The notes under the pieces: generated by a model
Databases searched by the model: none
What the model saw: the letters and a program-made list of their open reading frames with translations, nothing else
What the model was told of the DNA's origin: nothing
NCBI GenBank assembly: GCA_022649305.1
Contig: JALCNW010000012.1
Coordinates: forward strand, 1 to 64,000
Direction: 5' to 3'
From: Enterobacter sp.
GTDB taxonomy: Bacteria > Pseudomonadota > Gammaproteobacteria > Enterobacterales > Enterobacteriaceae
DNA length: 64,000 bases
Program-made: the position numbers and the translations under genes
In this document: positions 1-9,601 of the stretch, one piece after another
How positions within the stretch are numbered: the stretch's first letter is position 1
Layout of the letters: each line of letters begins with the position of its first letter

Positions 1-274
1 GCTCTTCCATTGCCAGCGTAACGCCCAGTACAGGAGCGGCTACGTAGGGATGGGTGTTGAAAAACTCAAGGTGACGTTTAATCGCCTGGCGACGCGCTTC
101 GTTATTTTCCGGATACAGGCGTTTAATCGCCGGTACCATGGAGAAACAGAAGCCCAGTGCCTGCATACGTTCGAAGTTCCATGAACCCTGGAACAGGTTA
201 GAACGAAGGAACACGCCACGAATATCACCCGGAGTGAGTTTTTTCTCGGTGGTAGTTTTAGTCATATCAACCAT
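1..274 (-). CDS. manZ: Mannose PTS permease EIID subunit ManZ (N-terminal part only)
   Basis: The reading frame starts at the ATG whose complement is at 272-274 and runs off the left end of the window, so only the first 91 residues are visible. They begin MVDMTKTTTEKKLTPGDIRG and include the region SWNFERMQ, closely matching E. coli ManZ. ManZ is the membrane EIID component that works with ManY (EIIC) and ManX (EIIAB) to import and phosphorylate mannose, glucose and glucosamine. It is the last gene of the manXYZ operon; its Shine-Dalgarno AGGTG lies 12 bases after the manY stop, suggesting translational coupling. Confidence 0.95.
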   Translation of the reverse strand, partial: MVDMTKTTTEKKLTPGDIRGVFLRSNLFQGSWNFERMQALGFCFSMVPAIKRLYPENNEARRQAIKRHLEFFNTHPYVAAPVLGVTLAMEE

Positions 275-286
275 TTCGTTCACCTG

Positions 287-1087
287 CTAGTCCAGTTCGT
301 TATCGAGATCGTTGCTGCCAGCAGCCTGCGCTGGTGCACCCGCGACGCGGTTATATTTCGGGCTCAGCTGGATGTAGAGGATTGCCATCACTGCACCAAT
401 CACACCCAAAGCAACCAGGTTGAAGTTAGTAAACGCAGCGGTAACAAAGCCGAGGTAGAAGAATGGCATCAGGTAGCCTGCGCGCATCATGTTGATGACC
501 ATCGCATAACCAACGACCACAATCATGCCGCCGGCAATGTTCAGACCGCTGGTGACCACTTCAGGAATGGCGTTCAACAGACCCTGTACTTCGCTGGTAC
601 CGACAGAAATCGCGACGATAACCGCCGGAATAGCGATACGCATTGCTTGCAGGAAGAGTGAAGAGACGTGGATCCAGGATAGTGCACTCAGGTTCCCGCT
701 CTCGGCCGCCTTATCTGCCGCATGCTGGAAAGCAACGGTGATAGTACGAACGATAATGGTCAATACCTGACCGGCTGCTGCCAGCGGAATCGCCAACGCG
801 ATACCAGCACCGATATTTTGATGGCCCGCGATAACCAGAACGGTCGAAATAATGGATGCCAGCGCGGCGTCAGGCGCAACTGCCGCACCGATGTTCATCC
901 AACCCAGGGCGATCATTTCCAGCGTACCACCGATGATAATACCGGTTTTCATATCGCCAAGAACGAGGCCAATCAACGTACAGGCCACCAGTGGGCGGTG
1001 AAACTGAAATTCATCAAGTACGGATTCCATACCGGCAATACACGCAACGACGAACACCAGCACAATCTGAAGAGTGGTAATCTCCAT
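287..1087 (-). CDS. manY: Mannose PTS permease EIIC subunit ManY
   Basis: A 266-residue, strongly hydrophobic protein starting MEITTLQIVLVFVVACIAG, as in E. coli ManY. It carries the conserved EIIC segments GMESVLDEFQFHRPL and GLVLGDMKTGIIIGGTLE, which form the sugar-conducting channel in the inner membrane. It acts with ManX (cytoplasmic phosphoryl donor) and ManZ (EIID). It lies between manX and manZ on the same strand with short gaps (47 and 12 bases), so one transcript is expected. Confidence 0.97.
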   Translation of the reverse strand: MEITTLQIVLVFVVACIAGMESVLDEFQFHRPLVACTLIGLVLGDMKTGIIIGGTLEMIALGWMNIGAAVAPDAALASIISTVLVIAGHQNIGAGIALAIPLAAAGQVLTIIVRTITVAFQHAADKAAESGNLSALSWIHVSSLFLQAMRIAIPAVIVAISVGTSEVQGLLNAIPEVVTSGLNIAGGMIVVVGYAMVINMMRAGYLMPFFYLGFVTAAFTNFNLVALGVIGAVMAILYIQLSPKYNRVAGAPAQAAGSNDLDNELD

Positions 1088-1134
1088 TGTACTTCTCCTA
1101 TGACATAAGCTTTATGTGAAAAATCAGCGCAGGG

Positions 1135-2103
1135 TTATTTCCCAATTTTGCCGATCAAATCCATCATTTTCAGTTTCTGATCGGTGGACACCTTACGGGC
1201 TTCCAGCTCAATACCGCGGGCATTCAACTTCTTAAATGCTTCGATATCTTTCTCATCGACTGAAATCGCGTTGTTGACCTGGGTTTTACCCTGACGGAAC
1301 GCGATACCACCAATGTTAACGGAAGTAATCTTGACGCCGCCTTCTACAACACGTTCTACATCTGTTGGATTGGTAAACAGCAGCATTACGCGCTCACCCG
1401 CATATTTCGGGTTGTTGTAGACGCGAATCATCTTCGCAACATCGACGACGTGCGCGGTCACACCCGGTGGAGCCACTTGAGTAAGAAGCGTTCTGCGTAC
1501 GGTATCGGCGGCCACTTCATCGCTCACGACGATAATGCGTTTAACGTTGGTTTCTTTAGTCCAACGCGTTGCTACCTGACCATGGATCAAACGGTCGTCG
1601 ATACGCGCCAGGCCGATCACCATGTAATCGTTCGGACCCATCGGTTTTGCGGGTGCGTTGGATTTAACAACTGGAGCTGCTGGCGCAGGGGCTGCTTTCA
1701 CAACCGGCTGCGCTTTCAATGCTTTCACGCCTTCACGACCCGTTTCGACAGCCAGAGCGACCAGTTCGTCAAAACTTGGGTTGTCATCACGCGCCATGAG
1801 TGTTTCCACCAGCATCGGGATGTTTACGCCTGCGATGACTTCATAATGCTCTTTATCGACGACAATGCGGCTGGCAGCGTTGAATGGACTGCCTCCCCAT
1901 GTATCAACGAGAAACAGCACGCCTTTGCTGGTATCCAGCTTCTCCAGTTGAGCCGTGTACTTCTCAATCAGCGTTTCGGCGTTTTCGCCGGGAACGAAAT
2001 CGATCCAGCCGACGTTTTCCTGCTCACCCAACAGCATTTCTGCCGTTTTGAGTAACTGCTCTGCAGCCCAACCATGTGTGCCTATTACAATAGCAATGGT
2101 CAC
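1135..2103 (-). CDS. manX: Mannose PTS EIIAB component ManX
   Basis: The 322-residue protein has an EIIA domain (about 1-130) with the phosphorylation site His10 in GTHGWAAEQ, an Ala/Pro-rich hinge (about 131-155), and an EIIB domain with the second phospho-His, His174, in RIDDRLIHGQV. It relays phosphate from HPr to incoming hexose bound by ManYZ. Translation starts at GTG (complement of 2101-2103) behind a strong AGGAGGT. It is the first gene of manXYZ, and the upstream region contains an Mlc/NagC-type palindrome. In E. coli manX mRNA is also a target of the small RNA SgrS; I did not look for the pairing here. Confidence 0.97.
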   Translation of the reverse strand: MTIAIVIGTHGWAAEQLLKTAEMLLGEQENVGWIDFVPGENAETLIEKYTAQLEKLDTSKGVLFLVDTWGGSPFNAASRIVVDKEHYEVIAGVNIPMLVETLMARDDNPSFDELVALAVETGREGVKALKAQPVVKAAPAPAAPVVKSNAPAKPMGPNDYMVIGLARIDDRLIHGQVATRWTKETNVKRIIVVSDEVAADTVRRTLLTQVAPPGVTAHVVDVAKMIRVYNNPKYAGERVMLLFTNPTDVERVVEGGVKITSVNIGGIAFRQGKTQVNNAISVDEKDIEAFKKLNARGIELEARKVSTDQKLKMMDLIGKIGK

Positions 2104-2568
2104 TTGCTACCTCCTTTTATTATCATTGATACGTCTGCCAGGCAGTCCGTATTGGGAATCGTCCTCGGGGAACCGAATCGATTCAGATAAAGGGTTAGAG
2201 TTAAATTAACGAAGACTTCCGCGATTTATTTTAGATAGTGAAAAAATAATTTATGTGATGAAGATCCGTAATTTAGCTTCGCCTTGCAGAAAAATCTGTA
2301 ATGAAAATCGAGTGTGTAACAGATGTTTGCAAAGGAAAGTAAATCTTTGCTAAAAACGGCTTGTCTCTGATATGTTTAGCCTCCGTTTAATTGTTCAGGA
2401 GTATAGGGCTATAGCCCACTGTATGGACCGTCACCGACGTCAGTCATCTACAAGGCCTTTTAGCGCCTCGCTTTTCGGCGATCCTCGCCACTTATTTGCC
2501 CAATTTACCGCCATTTCGCCTAACGCTTTCGGGGCGCCGTTTTGTCATTCCTTTAGCAGGAGCTTGTC
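2104..2568. promoter_or_regulatory. Divergent manX / yoaE control region
   Basis: This 465-base gap separates the divergent genes manX and yoaE and has no credible gene. The manX side is AT-rich and holds the palindrome at 2226-2249 and, beside it, TGTGA at 2254-2258 followed after six bases by a poor right half-site (TCCGT), a weak CRP candidate. The yoaE side has a weak promoter candidate (TTGCTA 2348-2353, TATGTT 2372-2377) and then about 190 bases of leader with a perfect palindrome GGGCTATAGCCC at 2406-2417. I looked for the manganese yybP-ykoY riboswitch that precedes other TerC-family genes and did not recognise it. Confidence 0.55.
2226..2249. promoter_or_regulatory. Candidate Mlc/NagC-type operator of manXYZ
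   Basis: A 24-base dyad with perfect arms, TTATTTT and AAAATAA, separated by ten bases and centred about 134 bases upstream of the manX start. Mlc and NagC (ROK-family repressors) bind AT-rich dyads with TTATTT/AAATAA arms, and in E. coli manXYZ is repressed by Mlc and activated by CRP. The adjoining TGTGA at 2254 fits that picture. Assignment rests on the dyad and on E. coli knowledge; occupancy is not shown. Confidence 0.5.
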
Positions 2569-4125
2569 ATGGAATTCTTAATGGACCCGTCAATCTGGGT
2601 GGGATTACTCACGCTGGTTGTGCTTGAAATCGTTCTCGGTATCGACAACCTGGTGTTTATTGCCATCCTTGCGGATAAGCTGCCGCCGAAACAACGTGAT
2701 AAAGCCCGTTTAATCGGCCTGTCGCTGGCGCTGGTTATGCGTCTTGCGCTGCTTTCCGTGATTTCGTGGATGGTTACCCTCACCAAACCGCTCTTTACCG
2801 TTTGGGACTTCACCTTCTCCGGGCGTGATTTGATCATGCTGGTGGGGGGACTCTTCCTGTTGTTCAAGGCCACAACCGAACTGCATGAACGGCTTGAAAA
2901 CCATCAACATGATGACGGCCACGGTAAAGGTTATGCGAGTTTCTGGGTCGTGGTGATGCAAATCGTGGTGCTCGACGCCGTCTTCTCACTGGACGCGGTG
3001 ATTACCGCAGTCGGGATGGTCAACCATCTCCCGGTGATGATGGCAGCCGTTGTGATTGCGATGGCAGTGATGCTTTTGGCTTCTAAGCCGCTGACGCGTT
3101 TTGTGAACGAACATCCAACGGTGGTGGTGCTGTGTCTTAGCTTCCTGCTGATGATTGGTCTAAGCCTGGTAGCAGAAGGCTTTGGCTTCCATATTCCTAA
3201 AGGCTATTTGTACGCGGCGATTGGTTTCTCGATTCTTATCGAATTGTTCAACCAGATTGCGCGCCGTAACTTTATCAAGCAGCAATCTATACAGCCGCTG
3301 CGTGCTCGTACCGCAGACGCGATTCTGCGCCTGATGGGTGGACGTCGACAGACCGTTCAGCCGGAAACGACGAGCGGTGCGCCAGTGCCTGTACCGGAAG
3401 GTGCGTTCGTCGAGCAAGAGCGTTACATGATTAATGGCGTGCTCTCCCTGGCATCACGTTCTTTGCGTGGCATCATGACGCCACGTGGCGAAATCAGCTG
3501 GGTTGATGCCAATCTGAGCGTAGACGAAATCCGCCAGCAGTTGCTCTCTTCACCGCACAGCCTGTTCCCGGTGTGTCGCGGCGAGCTGGATGAAATAATC
3601 GGCGTAGTCCGTGCCAAAGAGATGCTGGTCGCGTTGGAAGAGGGTGCAAAAGTTGATGCTATCGCGGCTGCCACTCCGGCGATCGTGGTGCCAGAAACGT
3701 TGGACCCAATCAACCTGCTGACCGTTCTGCGTCGTGCTCGCGGCAGTTTCGTTATCGTGACCAACGAGTTTGGCGTGGTCCAGGGATTAGTCACGCCGCT
3801 GGACGTGCTGGAAGCCATTGCCGGTGAGTTCCCTGACGCCGATGAAACGCCAGAAATTACCGCTGATGGTGACGGCTGGCTGGTCAAAGGCACGACTGAC
3901 CTGCATGCGCTTCAGCATACGCTGGGTCTGGACAATATCATCAACGATGAAGAAGATATTGCCACCGTTGCCGGACTGGTTATCGCTATCAACGGTCAGA
4001 TCCCACGTGCGGGCGATATCCTTGAACTGCCGCCGCTGAAGATAGCCATTGTCGCGGCAAATGATTATCGCGTTGATATGGTGCGTATTGTTAAAGAGCA
4101 GTCCGAGCACGATGAAGAAGAGTAA
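2569..4125 (+). CDS. yoaE: TerC-family membrane protein with CBS/CorC domains, YoaE
   Basis: The 518-residue protein equals E. coli YoaE in length. Residues about 1-240 form a TerC-type membrane domain with several helices and acidic motifs such as [12 protein letters not shown] and [15 protein letters not shown]. Residues about 290-420 hold paired CBS domains ([30 protein letters not shown]) and the C-terminus is a CorC/HlyC-type domain. TerC proteins are linked to metal-ion export and tellurite resistance; the precise role of YoaE is not established. Start ATG 2569 has AGGAG at 2558-2562. The gene ends in an acidic tail (DEEE) and converges on pdeD with a six-base gap. Confidence 0.93.
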   Translation: MEFLMDPSIWVGLLTLVVLEIVLGIDNLVFIAILADKLPPKQRDKARLIGLSLALVMRLALLSVISWMVTLTKPLFTVWDFTFSGRDLIMLVGGLFLLFKATTELHERLENHQHDDGHGKGYASFWVVVMQIVVLDAVFSLDAVITAVGMVNHLPVMMAAVVIAMAVMLLASKPLTRFVNEHPTVVVLCLSFLLMIGLSLVAEGFGFHIPKGYLYAAIGFSILIELFNQIARRNFIKQQSIQPLRARTADAILRLMGGRRQTVQPETTSGAPVPVPEGAFVEQERYMINGVLSLASRSLRGIMTPRGEISWVDANLSVDEIRQQLLSSPHSLFPVCRGELDEIIGVVRAKEMLVALEEGAKVDAIAAATPAIVVPETLDPINLLTVLRRARGSFVIVTNEFGVVQGLVTPLDVLEAIAGEFPDADETPEITADGDGWLVKGTTDLHALQHTLGLDNIINDEEDIATVAGLVIAINGQIPRAGDILELPPLKIAIVAANDYRVDMVRIVKEQSEHDEEE

Positions 4126-4131
4126 TCTGGC

Positions 4132-5730
4132 TTAACGTAACGGCAAAAGCGGTAATATTTGCCCGTTACGCTGCGCTGGCGGAGGCGTACTCTCCGCCAG
4201 CCACTTCGGAAAATCTCTTAGCGGCATTGGCCGCGCATATAAAAATCCCTGTAATATCTGGACTCCGTGATGGCGTAAATAGCGCGCCTGCTCCTGAGTC
4301 TCCACGCCTTCTGCAACCAGTTCGATATGCAATCGTTGCCCCAGAGCAATAATAATATCCGTTACCGTTGAGTTCACGGCGTCAGTGCCGAGCGCCGTGG
4401 TAAAGGATTTATCAATCTTCAGCACGTCCGGGCGCAATTTCTCAAGCCATGAGAGGGAGCTATTTCCGGTGCCAAAATCATCAATCGCCAGCTTAACGCC
4501 CTTACGGTTTAATTCCCGCACCATCCGATAGTCAGCCTCGTGAAGCGCATCGCGTTCGGTAAGCTCAACGATCAATTGTTGCTTAGGTTTGGCGCTAAAC
4601 CAGTAGCGGTTGAGATCCTGAAGCAAGGTCCCGTTGCGAAAATGGCTGGCTGCAACATTAATCCCAATATGAAAGCCTGAATGAGCCGGAAAATAGCCAA
4701 TCTGGCGTACAGTTTCGGTCATGACGAAGCGCGTCAAAGGAACAATCAGGTTGTGTTCTTCTGCCAGCGGAATAAAAACGTCAGGTGAGATCCATCCCTG
4801 ACGTGGATTATTCCAGCGCAACAGAATCTCCACCCCAACGCATTTCTGTGTGCGGGCATTCAGCAGTGGCTGACAAAATAATTCGAACTCACGTGCAGCT
4901 AAACCGAGGTTAATTTCCCAGGTGAAGCTCATCCTGCTGGCGGTAGCAAGCCAGGCGATATAGCCCAGCAGCAGGCTTATCAGGAGCGCCAGCGGGAGCT
5001 GTGAAGGCAAGTTTTGTAGTGCCAGCCCGCTCGCACCAGGGCCGCTCACGATGATGGTAAAAGGGAAGTGTTCGGATGATTTCCGCACAACCGCATCGTT
5101 GTCGTCATAGGTCAGCGAAGCGGTAACTTTCTGACCATCGCGAAGGAATTTAGTCCCCACGCCCAGGCTGACATCGGTTATCAACGGGCGCTGCGGTTCC
5201 AGCATCATTCGCGTAATAAGATCGATATTCACAATCTGCATGACGCCATCTTCACCAGTATCAGAGACGGGGTACCACTGGATAAGAACAGGGCTGCCTT
5301 TTAGCAGAGACTGGTCGGTTGACAGCACGAGCTGAGGCTCGCTGGAGGGAAGTGCAGGCTGGATCAAACGTAACGGCACATCTCTGTCACCGAAGATGCT
5401 GGAGCAATACACAATGCCGCCTTTGACCAACGCAATGGATCGCACCGTTTGTAATGTTGCAGCCTGCTTTCGCAGCATTAAATGGGCATCGGCGCAGGGT
5501 AAGCCGACGAGTGCCTGAAGTGCTGAGCGCCCAGCCTGAAGGGGGAGAAGGACTTTATCGAGTGCGTTAACCGAGTGAGTGGCGAAAGCGAGAATACGTT
5601 CCTGATTTAAATTACGCTGCGAAATAAAACGAATACCCAACGTCAGGATGAGCGTAAGAAGGGCCACCGTCACACAGACGATAACGCGTTTTCGGCGATA
5701 TTTTTTTATGATCCTTTGTGCAGTTTGCAT
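4132..5730 (-). CDS. pdeD: Cyclic-di-GMP phosphodiesterase PdeD (CSS-EAL)
   Basis: I place the start at the ATG complementary to 5728-5730, giving 532 residues, the E. coli length; the frame is open further upstream. There is an N-terminal transmembrane helix, a periplasmic CSS-motif domain containing YCSSIFG, a second helix (LLISLLLGYIAWLA), and a C-terminal EAL domain with EILLRW (EAL variant), NVAASHF, ELTERD, IDDFGTGNSS, LKIDKSF and VAEGVET. It should hydrolyse c-di-GMP to pGpG at the membrane; CSS cysteines make such enzymes sensitive to periplasmic redox state (DsbA/DsbB), and dsbB lies at 20 kb. Formerly yoaD. Confidence 0.94.
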   Translation of the reverse strand: MQTAQRIIKKYRRKRVIVCVTVALLTLILTLGIRFISQRNLNQERILAFATHSVNALDKVLLPLQAGRSALQALVGLPCADAHLMLRKQAATLQTVRSIALVKGGIVYCSSIFGDRDVPLRLIQPALPSSEPQLVLSTDQSLLKGSPVLIQWYPVSDTGEDGVMQIVNIDLITRMMLEPQRPLITDVSLGVGTKFLRDGQKVTASLTYDDNDAVVRKSSEHFPFTIIVSGPGASGLALQNLPSQLPLALLISLLLGYIAWLATASRMSFTWEINLGLAAREFELFCQPLLNARTQKCVGVEILLRWNNPRQGWISPDVFIPLAEEHNLIVPLTRFVMTETVRQIGYFPAHSGFHIGINVAASHFRNGTLLQDLNRYWFSAKPKQQLIVELTERDALHEADYRMVRELNRKGVKLAIDDFGTGNSSLSWLEKLRPDVLKIDKSFTTALGTDAVNSTVTDIIIALGQRLHIELVAEGVETQEQARYLRHHGVQILQGFLYARPMPLRDFPKWLAESTPPPAQRNGQILPLLPLR

Positions 5731-5858
5731 GAAAGGGCGCCTGAAACGCCACCAGCACCAAATGCCAGGGGCTACACAGGAAGTGTAGTGGGGAAATGTT
5801 AAGTCGACGAGAAGAGAAGGAAATTTCGCCCATCCAGGGGGATGGGCGAAGGGAAAGC

Positions 5859-7223
5859 TTAGTCGCACTGCACCTTGATAGCCAGACCACCGCGTGAAGT
5901 CTCACGATATTTGGCATTCATATCTTTGCCCGTTTCGTACATGGTTTCGATAACCTTATCCAACGAAACGCGAGGTTCGCTGGTACGGCGCATCGCCATG
6001 CGCGTGGCGTTAATCGCTTTGACGGACGCAATTGCGTTACGCTCAATGCACGGAACCTGTACCTGACCCGCGACCGGATCGCAGGTAAGACCCAGGTTAT
6101 GCTCCATGCCAATTTCAGCCGCGACGCACACCTGCTCAGGGCTTGCACCCAGCAGTTCCGCCAGTCCCGCTGCTGCCATTGAACAGGCAACGCCAACTTC
6201 GCCCTGACAGCCCACTTCTGCACCCGAAATAGAGGCGTTCATTTTGTACAGAGCACCGACCGCACCCGCTGCAAGGAAGTAGCGAATGTAAATGTCAGAC
6301 GTGACCGGCTCGATAAAGTGATCGTAGTAGGCCAGAACTGCCGGGACGATACCGCATGCGCCGTTGGTCGGAGCGGTCACTACACGACCACCCGCCGCAT
6401 TTTCTTCGTTGACCGCCAGCGCGAACATGTTCACCCAATCGATAACGTTCATCGGATCGTTGGAGAATTTATCGGTGGTGACCAACATACGACGCAACGC
6501 AGAAGCACGGCGCGGAACGCGCAGAGGACCAGGTAACACGCCTTCGGTATTGATACCGCGATCGATACAGGCCTGCATGGTTTGCCACACATTGCCAAAA
6601 TACGCTTCAATCTCTTGCTTGCTGTGCAACGCCAGTTCGTTCTTCATCACCATGCCGGACAGGGATAACCCGGTCTCATGACAGTAACCCAGCATTTCTT
6701 GCGCGGATTTGAAGGGATAAGGAACGTTGACGTCGCCTGAAGCGTCTTTACCAAAATGTTCTTCATCAACGATAAAACCGCCGCCAATGGAGTAGTAGGT
6801 TTTGCTGTAGAGAACCTTGTCGCCGTTGAAGGCGTGGATCTGCATACCGTTTTCATGCAGGGACAGGTTATCGCTGCGAAAACGCATACCGTCATCCTGC
6901 GGGAAATCGACTTCATGCTGGCCGTTTGCCAGCAGCAGACGACCCCGGTTTTCTACGTCACGAATAAACGCCGGGATGGCGTCAATATCTACGGTGTCCG
7001 GCATATTTCCGGCCAGACCCATAATGATGGCGATATCGGTGTGGTGGCCTTTACCCGTCAAAGACAGCGAACCGTAAACATCTACAGCAACGCGGGTAAC
7101 GCTTTCCAGTAATCCTTTTTCGACCAGGTCATCGACGAACTGTTTACCGGCCTTCATCGGCCCTACAGTGTGGGAAGAGGATGGACCAATCCCCACTTTG
7201 AACATGTCGAATAGACTAATCAC
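5859..7223 (-). CDS. sdaA: L-serine deaminase I SdaA
   Basis: The enzyme converts L-serine to pyruvate and ammonia using a labile [4Fe-4S] cluster. The start is the GTG complementary to 7221-7223, preceded by CAGGAG, giving 454 residues as in E. coli; upstream in-frame codons are not needed. The N-terminal beta domain begins VISLFDMFKVGIGPSSSHTVG, and the C-terminal alpha domain carries SGAEVGCQGEVGVACSM and CDPVAGQVQVPC with the cluster cysteines. It is transcribed alone, with a 184-base upstream gap before nudL containing a 12-base palindrome. Confidence 0.96.
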   Translation of the reverse strand: MISLFDMFKVGIGPSSSHTVGPMKAGKQFVDDLVEKGLLESVTRVAVDVYGSLSLTGKGHHTDIAIIMGLAGNMPDTVDIDAIPAFIRDVENRGRLLLANGQHEVDFPQDDGMRFRSDNLSLHENGMQIHAFNGDKVLYSKTYYSIGGGFIVDEEHFGKDASGDVNVPYPFKSAQEMLGYCHETGLSLSGMVMKNELALHSKQEIEAYFGNVWQTMQACIDRGINTEGVLPGPLRVPRRASALRRMLVTTDKFSNDPMNVIDWVNMFALAVNEENAAGGRVVTAPTNGACGIVPAVLAYYDHFIEPVTSDIYIRYFLAAGAVGALYKMNASISGAEVGCQGEVGVACSMAAAGLAELLGASPEQVCVAAEIGMEHNLGLTCDPVAGQVQVPCIERNAIASVKAINATRMAMRRTSEPRVSLDKVIETMYETGKDMNAKYRETSRGGLAIKVQCD

Positions 7224-7354
7224 TTTCTCACTCCTGACAGGGTTACTGGAGGTTCCAGTAACGATGTTATAACTGCGCATAGTGTAAGAGGGAAGCTCAA
7301 TATCGTCCGAAGTATTCACATGAATTAAACTAATGGTTAACCCGTGTTTTACTA

Positions 7355-7366
7355 ATGTCGCGACAT
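7355..7366. repeat. Palindrome ATGTCGCGACAT upstream of sdaA
   Basis: A perfect 12-base palindrome about 130 bases upstream of the sdaA GTG and 40 bases after the nudL stop on the minus strand. It has no U-tract, so it is not an obvious terminator; it could be a regulator site for sdaA. I do not recognise the motif. Confidence 0.35.
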
Positions 7367-7407
7367 GCCTCGCAAACTTGCAGAAACAAGCGGAATGTAA
7401 AGTATAG

Positions 7408-7986
7408 TCAAGGTTTCAGGCCGATTTGCAGGGCCAGCTCACGAATTATCCCCGCCGTCATGCCCCAAACAAAATAATGCTGATACCACGACAGCCAGAC
7501 CCGGTGATCGTGTCCACGACGTTGAATATCCAAAGGATGGTAACGCCCTAAACGCAGCGCTTCAGCAAGCGGCATTTCGAACACGGCATCCACTTCATCG
7601 GCGTTGGCGTGATAGCGCAGATTCGGAGGAATAATACCGACGACTGGCGTGACCTGGAAACCGGTCACGCTGTCCACCGGGGGCAGTACACCAATTACTT
7701 CAACGCATCCCGGCGGTATGGCAACCTCCTCATGCGCTTCGCGTAGCGCGGCGGCAATCAGTGAGGCGTCCGTTGCATCGACGGCACCGCCGGGGAAGGC
7801 GACCTGGCCTGGGTGTTTACGCATTCGAGCGGAACGCTTCGTCAGCAGCAGGCCGGGCTGTTCTCGGCGCACGACGGGGATTAACACCGCCGCCTGACGG
7901 CTGTTCAGTGTGGCGTTGTTAACCTGTGGCCGCAAAAGCTGAAAACGAGACAGAAAATGATCCAAAGTCAGGTCGTGGGTATCCAT
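7408..7986 (-). CDS. nudL: Nudix CoA pyrophosphohydrolase NudL
   Basis: A 192-residue Nudix hydrolase (formerly YeaB) predicted to split coenzyme A into 3',5'-ADP and 4'-phosphopantetheine. The CoA-specific signature [20 protein letters not shown] spans about residues 47-66 and leads into the Nudix box with REAHEEVAI near residue 82-90 (metal-binding glutamates); the first acidic residue of the box appears as Asp rather than Glu. It sits three bases downstream of pabB on the same strand, so it is probably translated from the pabB transcript. Confidence 0.93.
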   Translation of the reverse strand: MDTHDLTLDHFLSRFQLLRPQVNNATLNSRQAAVLIPVVRREQPGLLLTKRSARMRKHPGQVAFPGGAVDATDASLIAAALREAHEEVAIPPGCVEVIGVLPPVDSVTGFQVTPVVGIIPPNLRYHANADEVDAVFEMPLAEALRLGRYHPLDIQRRGHDHRVWLSWYQHYFVWGMTAGIIRELALQIGLKP

Positions 7987-7989
7987 CGT

Positions 7990-9348
7990 TTAGCTCTCCA
8001 GTAGTTGCAGGATGCGGTTCACTTTATCAAACGTTTCCTGATATTCCGCCTGCGGCTGGCTATCGGCCACCACTCCGCCGCCAGCGGAACAATACAGTTG
8101 GCCTTCGTACGCTGTCAGCGTACGGATGGTGATGCTGGTATCCATCGTGCCGCAAAGACTCAGATAGCCGATGCTCCCGCACCAGGCATTACGTCGATGC
8201 GGTTCGAGTTCGTCGATGATTTCCATCGCCCGCACTTTTGGCGCACCGGTGATGGAGCCACCCGGAAAAGCGGCGCGCAGCAGATCGCAGGCAGACCGCG
8301 ACGCAGGCAGCCGAGCCGTAATAGTGCTAACCAGATGATGCACCGCCGGGAAGGGCTCAACGACAAACAGCTCAGGCACGCGGACGCTGCCGGGCACCGC
8401 AACCCGTCCAATATCGTTACGCATAAGATCGACAATCATCAGGTTTTCGGCACGATCTTTCGGCGAGGCGGCCAGTTTCTCAGCCTGTAGCTGGTCGGCT
8501 GCGGGATCGGCGAGCCGGGGTAATGTGCCTTTAATCGGTCGAGTCTGGATAGTGCCGTCCGCCAGAAGGATAAAACGCTCAGGCGACAGGCTAAGAATGG
8601 CACCGTCCTCCAGACGTATAAATGCGCTGAACGGGGCTCGATTATGAGCATTCAGGCGCGTAAAAGCCTGCCATTCATCACCATGATACGAGGCCTGAAA
8701 ACGCTGGGCGAGGTTCACCTGATAGCAATCGCCGCTGTGCAGGTAGGCCTGAACACGCGAGAATTTGTCGGCGTATTCCTGCGCGCTCATATTAGAGCGC
8801 CATTCTGTCGTCAGTCTGAAATCGTCATGGACAGGGGAACGTTGTTCCTCAAGCCAGGCGAGTCGCGCATTGACATCAGTATGGCTGAGTAGTGAAACCA
8901 CCTGCTTATGGTTATCGATAATCATCGCCCAGTCGTATAACCCCACGGCCATATCCGGTAGGGCAATATCGTTTTTCGCCGTGTCGGGCAGGGTTTCGAA
9001 ACGGCGGCCTAAATCATAGCCGAAAACCCCCAGCGCGCCGCCCTGAAAGGGCAGGTCTGGGTTTGACGTCGTAGGTAGCGACAACGACGCAAGCGCCTGC
9101 TCCAGCAGCGCAAGCGGATCGTCGGTACTCGTGCGGGTGTCAGTAAGCGACATGTGTGTGTTTTGGCCCTGCGTGACAAGGGTACCCACAGGGTCGGCAA
9201 CCAGAATATCGAAACGGCTGTGAGGATGATCCGCATGACCTGAGTGGAGCAGCATCGCCCAGGGAAGATGGCTTAAACGAGCAAACCAGAATTCTGCGGC
9301 GTCGTGGCGCCACGGTAATGTAATGACAGTGGGGGATAACGTCTTCAT
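7990..9348 (-). CDS. pabB: Aminodeoxychorismate synthase component I PabB
   Basis: PabB uses ammonia supplied by PabA to convert chorismate to 4-amino-4-deoxychorismate, a precursor of p-aminobenzoate and folate. The chorismate-binding C-terminal half holds PIKGTLPR (with the lysine that attacks chorismate), ENLMIVDLMRNDIGR, FPGGSITGAPK and GGGVVADSQ. I start at the ATG complementary to 9346-9348 (MKTLSPTVITLPWR, 452 residues), as in E. coli; an in-frame ATG three codons upstream is possible. It is divergent from yoaH and followed closely by nudL. Confidence 0.95.
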   Translation of the reverse strand: MKTLSPTVITLPWRHDAAEFWFARLSHLPWAMLLHSGHADHPHSRFDILVADPVGTLVTQGQNTHMSLTDTRTSTDDPLALLEQALASLSLPTTSNPDLPFQGGALGVFGYDLGRRFETLPDTAKNDIALPDMAVGLYDWAMIIDNHKQVVSLLSHTDVNARLAWLEEQRSPVHDDFRLTTEWRSNMSAQEYADKFSRVQAYLHSGDCYQVNLAQRFQASYHGDEWQAFTRLNAHNRAPFSAFIRLEDGAILSLSPERFILLADGTIQTRPIKGTLPRLADPAADQLQAEKLAASPKDRAENLMIVDLMRNDIGRVAVPGSVRVPELFVVEPFPAVHHLVSTITARLPASRSACDLLRAAFPGGSITGAPKVRAMEIIDELEPHRRNAWCGSIGYLSLCGTMDTSITIRTLTAYEGQLYCSAGGGVVADSQPQAEYQETFDKVNRILQLLES

Positions 9349-9409
9349 GTGTGGCATACTACCGGGCAGCGTGAAATAATTAGCGCAGATAATTTAGCAG
9401 GAGTTGACA

Positions 9410-9595
9410 ATGTTTGCAGGTTTACCTTCTCTTAGCCATGAACAGCAGCAGAAAGCGGTAGAGCGAATTCAGGAACTCATGACCCAGGGTATGAGCAGCG
9501 GAGAGGCGATTACTTTCGTGGCCCAGGAGATTCGCGCCACGCATACCGGCGAACGGATTGTGGCGCTTTTTGAAGATGATGAAGACGAAGAGTAA
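9410..9595 (+). CDS. yoaH: Small conserved protein YoaH (UPF0181)
   Basis: A 61-residue protein, [20 protein letters not shown] onward, with a helical glutamine/glutamate-rich body, the segment [17 protein letters not shown] and an acidic tail DDEDEE. The ATG at 9410 has AGGAG at 9399-9403; a TTG two codons earlier is less likely. Function unknown. It is divergent from pabB (61-base gap) and converges on yoaB. Its last codons and 3' flank share a 19-base exact repeat with the end of yoaE. Confidence 0.88.
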
Positions 9596-9601
9596 TCTGG
9601 C

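Noticed and set aside
2378..2568. yybP-ykoY manganese riboswitch before the TerC-family gene yoaE
   Set aside because: The leader has a small palindrome but I could not find the conserved riboswitch core sequences.
5731..5868. Longer PdeD with 46 extra N-terminal residues
   Set aside because: The extension overlaps the sdaA stop region, has no signal or membrane logic, and the ATG at 5730 restores the E. coli length of 532.
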